Shown here: piece after piece, positions 6,049-8,329 of the stretch | Numbering within the stretch: the stretch's first letter is position 1 | Layout: the number at the start of each line of letters is the position of its first letter | Assembly (NCBI GenBank): GCA_937944075.1 | Contig: CALDZZ010000104.1 | Span: forward strand, 1-8,329 | From: an uncultured Rhizobiaceae group bacterium | Lineage (GTDB): Bacteria; Pseudomonadota; Alphaproteobacteria; Rhizobiales; Rhizobiaceae | Direction of reading: 5' to 3' | Length of the DNA: 8,329 nt | Translations under genes and position numbers: made by a program | The notes under the pieces: model-generated | The model's input: the letters and a program-made list of their open reading frames with translations, nothing else | Database searches by the model: none | What the model was told of the DNA's origin: nothing

Positions 6049-6858
6049 TTAGTCCGCCTTTGCAACTTCATTGTGACGCCTGTGAAGTGTATTTAAAAAA
6101 TTGTTTCGCACTTCGGCCTGTATCTGTTTGGTTACTTGTCGGCGATTGGAATTTTCATCAAATACCACAGGCTCTCCAAAGATGACCTCAACATCCCACG
6201 CACCCTGCAACATGATATTGATGGCGTGACCGCCCAACTTCATGTCTCCATACCATGCGGCCTGGGCTCGAACATAGCGCCCCATTGGCATGCCGTGCAG
6301 GTGTGTATAGGCAATCGAGACCGGCTGGATTAATACACTGTCGACAGCATCTTCTTTCAATGCATATTGCGCAGCACCCATGAGCGCACTCTTGAATTCG
6401 CCGATGCGGTTACCGTCATGGGTTGTCCCTTCCCCGAACAAAACAATGGCATCCCCTTCCAGCATGCGTCTTGTAACTTCCTGTGCCTGTTCGCCTGCTT
6501 TTCTCTTCTGCTCCCGCACAACGTAGATTGTTCTTTGCAATCGCGACAACAGATTTGCACCCGGCATTTCATTTACTTCACTTTTGGCAATGAAGGAGAG
6601 TTCCATCACACTCCCCAGCACCGGAATATCGACCCATGAAATATGGTTTGAAACCAGCATCAATGGTCGTTGTGCGGGTATGTTTCCTGATACACGCACC
6701 CTCATGCCAACAAGCCAGACTGCTATCTTGTGCCACCACATCGGCAGTTTTCTGGCCAGCCCGAGGTTGAACTTGATTGCCACCCATTGGAGAGGTGCCA
6801 TGATGAGGGTTATTATTGCCAGGGCAAGAATTACAAAAATGAGCCGCACTCTCGCCAT
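6049..6858 (-). CDS. plsC: PlsC-type 1-acyl-sn-glycerol-3-phosphate acyltransferase
   Basis: Membrane-associated lysophospholipid acyltransferase, most likely making phosphatidic acid by acylating position 2 of lysophosphatidate. The 269-residue protein has one N-terminal hydrophobic segment (about 5-29). The catalytic HX4D motif follows in NHISWVD (His72, Asp77), then a motif III variant FGEGTTHDGN at 141-150 with Gly in place of the common Pro, and the proline-bearing IQPVSIAY block near residue 177. The PlsC domain spans about 65-195. Alphaproteobacteria often carry several PlsC paralogues, some acting on lyso-ornithine lipid (OlsA) or other lysolipids, so the substrate is inferred. The ATG shares one base with the fur stop (TGATG), implying translational coupling. 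A placement between fur and miaB is known from related genomes (from memory). The last 20 or so residues are basic and look like a simple tail. Confidence 0.87.
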   Translation of the reverse strand: MARVRLIFVILALAIITLIMAPLQWVAIKFNLGLARKLPMWWHKIAVWLVGMRVRVSGNIPAQRPLMLVSNHISWVDIPVLGSVMELSFIAKSEVNEMPGANLLSRLQRTIYVVREQKRKAGEQAQEVTRRMLEGDAIVLFGEGTTHDGNRIGEFKSALMGAAQYALKEDAVDSVLIQPVSIAYTHLHGMPMGRYVRAQAAWYGDMKLGGHAINIMLQGAWDVEVIFGEPVVFDENSNRRQVTKQIQAEVRNNFLNTLHRRHNEVAKAD

Positions 6859-7283
6859 CAGTTTTTCTTGCTGTCCTTGTCGAGGGGAATGCCATACAGC
6901 TCCAGCCTGTGATCGACCAGTTTATAGCCGAGTTTTCTCGCTATTTTTTCTTGCAAGGCTTCAATTTCCTCGCTTTCAAACTCAATCACATTCCCGGTTT
7001 TAAGGTCAATCAGATGGTCGTGGTGATTATCAGCGACTATTTCATAACGGGCGCGGCCGTCGCGAAACTCGTGTCTTTCAATAATGCCGGTTTCTTCAAG
7101 CAATTTTACAGTGCGATAAACCGTGGCGATGGATATGTTGTCATCAATTGCAGAAGCCCGGTTATACATTTCTTCAACGTCGGGGTGGTCATCTGCGTCT
7201 TCAAGCACCTTGGCAATGACCCGGCGCTGACCAGTCATGCGCAAGCCTTTTTCGCTGCATCGTTTTTCCAGTGACATGACCAT
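6858..7283 (-). CDS. fur: Fur-family metal-dependent transcriptional regulator (alphaproteobacterial Fur/Mur type)
   Basis: Dimeric metal-sensing repressor. Counting from the ATG at 7283 (141 residues), the winged helix covers about 1-83 with recognition helix SIATVYRTVKLLEETG at 51-66, and the dimerisation domain follows. Recalled E. coli Fur aligns without gaps: His33, Glu81, His88, His90 and Glu101, and also His87, Asp89, Glu108 and His125, are all present. The Cys93/Cys96 pair of E. coli Fur is replaced by Asp93 and Thr96, so the extra structural zinc site is absent. Alphaproteobacterial Fur proteins often respond to manganese (Mur), so Mn-dependent control is plausible. No Irr-type haem motif is seen. 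The frame stays open to a TTG at 7301 (147 residues). I prefer ATG 7283 because GAGGG lies about 11 bases before it and the length then matches E. coli register; ATG 7277 is also possible. It follows rimI after 43 bases and overlaps plsC by one base. Confidence 0.93.
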   Translation of the reverse strand: MVMSLEKRCSEKGLRMTGQRRVIAKVLEDADDHPDVEEMYNRASAIDDNISIATVYRTVKLLEETGIIERHEFRDGRARYEIVADNHHDHLIDLKTGNVIEFESEEIEALQEKIARKLGYKLVDHRLELYGIPLDKDSKKN

Positions 7284-7326
7284 TTGTCTTGTAACCCTCA
7301 AGGCTTTGCTTTGGTTTATCTATCCT
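7284..7326 (-). promoter_or_regulatory. rimI-fur spacer with the fur ribosome site
   Basis: The 43-base spacer carries GAGGG (7300-7296 on the minus strand) about 11 bases before the ATG at 7283. A TTG start at 7301 would instead consume this site and have only a weak AAAGC upstream. No hairpin or promoter is evident, so fur is probably transcribed with rimI. Confidence 0.45.
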
Positions 7327-7845
7327 CTACCCAAGTTCCAACTGCATGACAAGCGCGGCCGACCGGGTGGACTTTTCATTCGCCTTGTTTTCATAGTAGC
7401 CGACACGCTCCCCAATTGGTTTAAATCCAAGCTGTCGGTAAAGGCTGATTGCAGCGTTGTTTGTTTCATCAACTTCCAGAAACAGTTTTTTGCAGCGATC
7501 GTATTCAAGCCAGCGGATCACAGAACGCATCAATTGACTGCCAACTCCCTTACGCCTTGCCTGTGGACTGGTGGCAATTGTGATGATTTCGGCCTCATCG
7601 GCTATCACTCTGACAAAAACAAACCCAAGCGGTTTACTGTTCCTGGTTTTTGGAGGATGCGCGACAAAGGAAGTGTAGGTTTTGTTGGAAAGCATTTTCT
7701 CCAAATCACCATCACTCCATCCATGCCTGAAACTGGCAGCATGTATTTTTGACAAGACAGGCAAATCAGATTTGGTTGCCGGCAGTATCGTTATGTCGAT
7801 GTCGGAGAAGTAACCCTTCATGAAGGCATTGAATAATGTGAACAT
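7327..7845 (-). CDS. rimI: GNAT N-acetyltransferase, RimI-type (ribosomal protein bS18-alanine N-acetyltransferase)
   Basis: GCN5-related acetyltransferase that, in the RimI family, acetylates the N-terminal amine of ribosomal protein bS18 using acetyl-CoA. In 172 residues the GNAT fold runs from about residue 17 to 170. The acetyl-CoA loop RRKGVG is at 97-102 after the ITIATSPQAR strand, and FLEVDETNNAAISLYRQLGF at 122-141 places Glu124 and Tyr136 at the positions of the E. coli RimI catalytic Glu103 and Tyr115. It is slightly longer than the usual 145-165 because of a 12-15 residue N-terminal lead. The ATG at 7845 overlaps the tsaB stop by one base (TAATG), with GGATCGAG upstream; a later ATG at 7821 (MKGYF) has no ribosome site. 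The tsaB-rimI pairing strongly supports the RimI name over a generic GNAT, although substrate cannot be proved from sequence. Confidence 0.92.
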   Translation of the reverse strand: MFTLFNAFMKGYFSDIDITILPATKSDLPVLSKIHAASFRHGWSDGDLEKMLSNKTYTSFVAHPPKTRNSKPLGFVFVRVIADEAEIITIATSPQARRKGVGSQLMRSVIRWLEYDRCKKLFLEVDETNNAAISLYRQLGFKPIGERVGYYENKANEKSTRSAALVMQLELG

Positions 7846-8329
7846 TACGCTCGATCCAGTGCAAAACCGGTCTGTACCTTTGCGTCCGCTTCGCGCAGAT
7901 ACAAGGGTTCGGGTGGTCGAGAACCCTCCAGTCGTTGCGCTGCAAGTCTTGCGACACGTTCAATCTCCGGCGCAGAATCCGTGTGGAGGACGGGTAACGC
8001 AAGATTGGAGTGTTCATTCAGGATGGATACCCCTGCACCACATGCAGAATAGTTTTTGCCATTCAGTGCCGTTTCCAGTTCATTGCAGGTAGCAATGGCT
8101 GGTTTCTCACCCCTGATCTTGTAATAAAGCTGTCCTCTTTTTGCATCCAGCAAGGTTATCAAATGACCCTTATGATCGACGACTTTCGCCTCGCATGCAT
8201 CAAGCGTTGAAACCCCAATGCAGGGAATGCCCATTGAAAGGGAAAACCCTCTTGCAACGGCCATGCCAACACGTACTCCGGTAAAACTTCCAGGCCCGTT
8301 CGTAACTGCAATTCGATTTAACTCGCCAT
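7845..8329 (-). CDS. tsaB: tRNA threonylcarbamoyladenosine biosynthesis protein TsaB (5' end outside window)
   Basis: Partner of TsaD and TsaE in forming t6A37 in tRNAs that read ANN codons. It is a catalytically inactive ASKHA-fold paralogue of TsaD that scaffolds the complex. The 160 C-terminal residues are visible; the frame stays open to the right edge, so about 60-70 residues are missing from a typical 220-235. The family signature IAVTNGPGSFTGVRVGMAVA lies near the visible start, encoded at about 8312-8253, followed by GIPCIGVSTLDA. The C-terminal PLYLREADAKV block is also typical. The internal ATG at 8264 is not the start because the conserved GPGSFTG block lies upstream of it in the same frame. 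The stop TAA shares one base with the rimI ATG. No frameshift or missing segment is seen in the visible part. Confidence 0.95.
   Translation of the reverse strand, partial: GELNRIAVTNGPGSFTGVRVGMAVARGFSLSMGIPCIGVSTLDACEAKVVDHKGHLITLLDAKRGQLYYKIRGEKPAIATCNELETALNGKNYSACGAGVSILNEHSNLALPVLHTDSAPEIERVARLAAQRLEGSRPPEPLYLREADAKVQTGFALDRA

Noticed and set aside
6858..7301. Irr (haem-responsive iron regulator) as an alternative for the Fur-family gene
   Set aside because: No Cys-Pro haem-regulatory motif is present and the full set of Fur metal ligands is kept.
1..8329. Search for CRISPR arrays, tRNA or rRNA genes, insertion sequences, toxin-antitoxin or defence cassettes
   Set aside because: No spaced direct repeats, cloverleaf-like sequence, transposase frame or accessory gene was seen; every large minus-strand frame is a known housekeeping family.

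Overview
The window is a compact, entirely minus-strand block of conserved bacterial housekeeping genes. It most resembles an alphaproteobacterium of the Hyphomicrobiales (Rhizobiales) type. In transcription order (right to left) it holds tsaB (5'-truncated by the window), rimI, a Fur/Mur-type regulator, plsC-like acyltransferase, miaB, phoH (ybeZ), ybeY, corC, lnt, and the first 45 codons of a small XRE-type helix-turn-helix regulator. From memory, this order is typical of rhizobia and relatives, where metK usually follows the HTH gene; that part lies outside the window. Base composition looks intermediate (by eye near 45-50% GC), lower than most terrestrial rhizobia, which would suit a marine or otherwise moderate-GC member. 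This assignment is inference.

Right part (8329 to about 6049): tsaB/rimI overlap by 1 base (TAATG), a short 43-base gap carries the fur ribosome site, and fur/plsC overlap by 1 base (TGATG). TsaB (t6A37 of tRNA) and RimI (N-terminal acetylation) are a common bacterial pair. The Fur-type protein keeps every metal ligand position I can align to E. coli Fur but lacks the Cys pair, as in alphaproteobacterial Fur/Mur proteins.

Middle part (5987 to 2073): after a 61-base gap come miaB, phoH, ybeY and corC with no gaps. The miaB stop codon touches the in-frame phoH TTG start, phoH/ybeY overlap by 17 bases, and ybeY/corC overlap by 4 (ATGA). The products modify tRNA (MiaB), mature or check rRNA and ribosomes (YbeY with PhoH), and act in the envelope or in ion handling (CorC).

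Left part (2072 to 1): two gaps of 152 and 144 bases separate corC from lnt and lnt from the HTH gene. These hold the only real candidates for promoters and RNA hairpins. lnt encodes a full-length apolipoprotein N-acyltransferase with an intact Glu-Lys-Cys triad. It has an unusual start: a TTG without a clear Shine-Dalgarno, directly behind a perfect 7-bp hairpin.

I saw no mobile element, tRNA, rRNA, CRISPR array, broken gene or defence-like cassette. No undescribed system is evident; the findings are modest points about translation starts, leader structures and metal-site variation.
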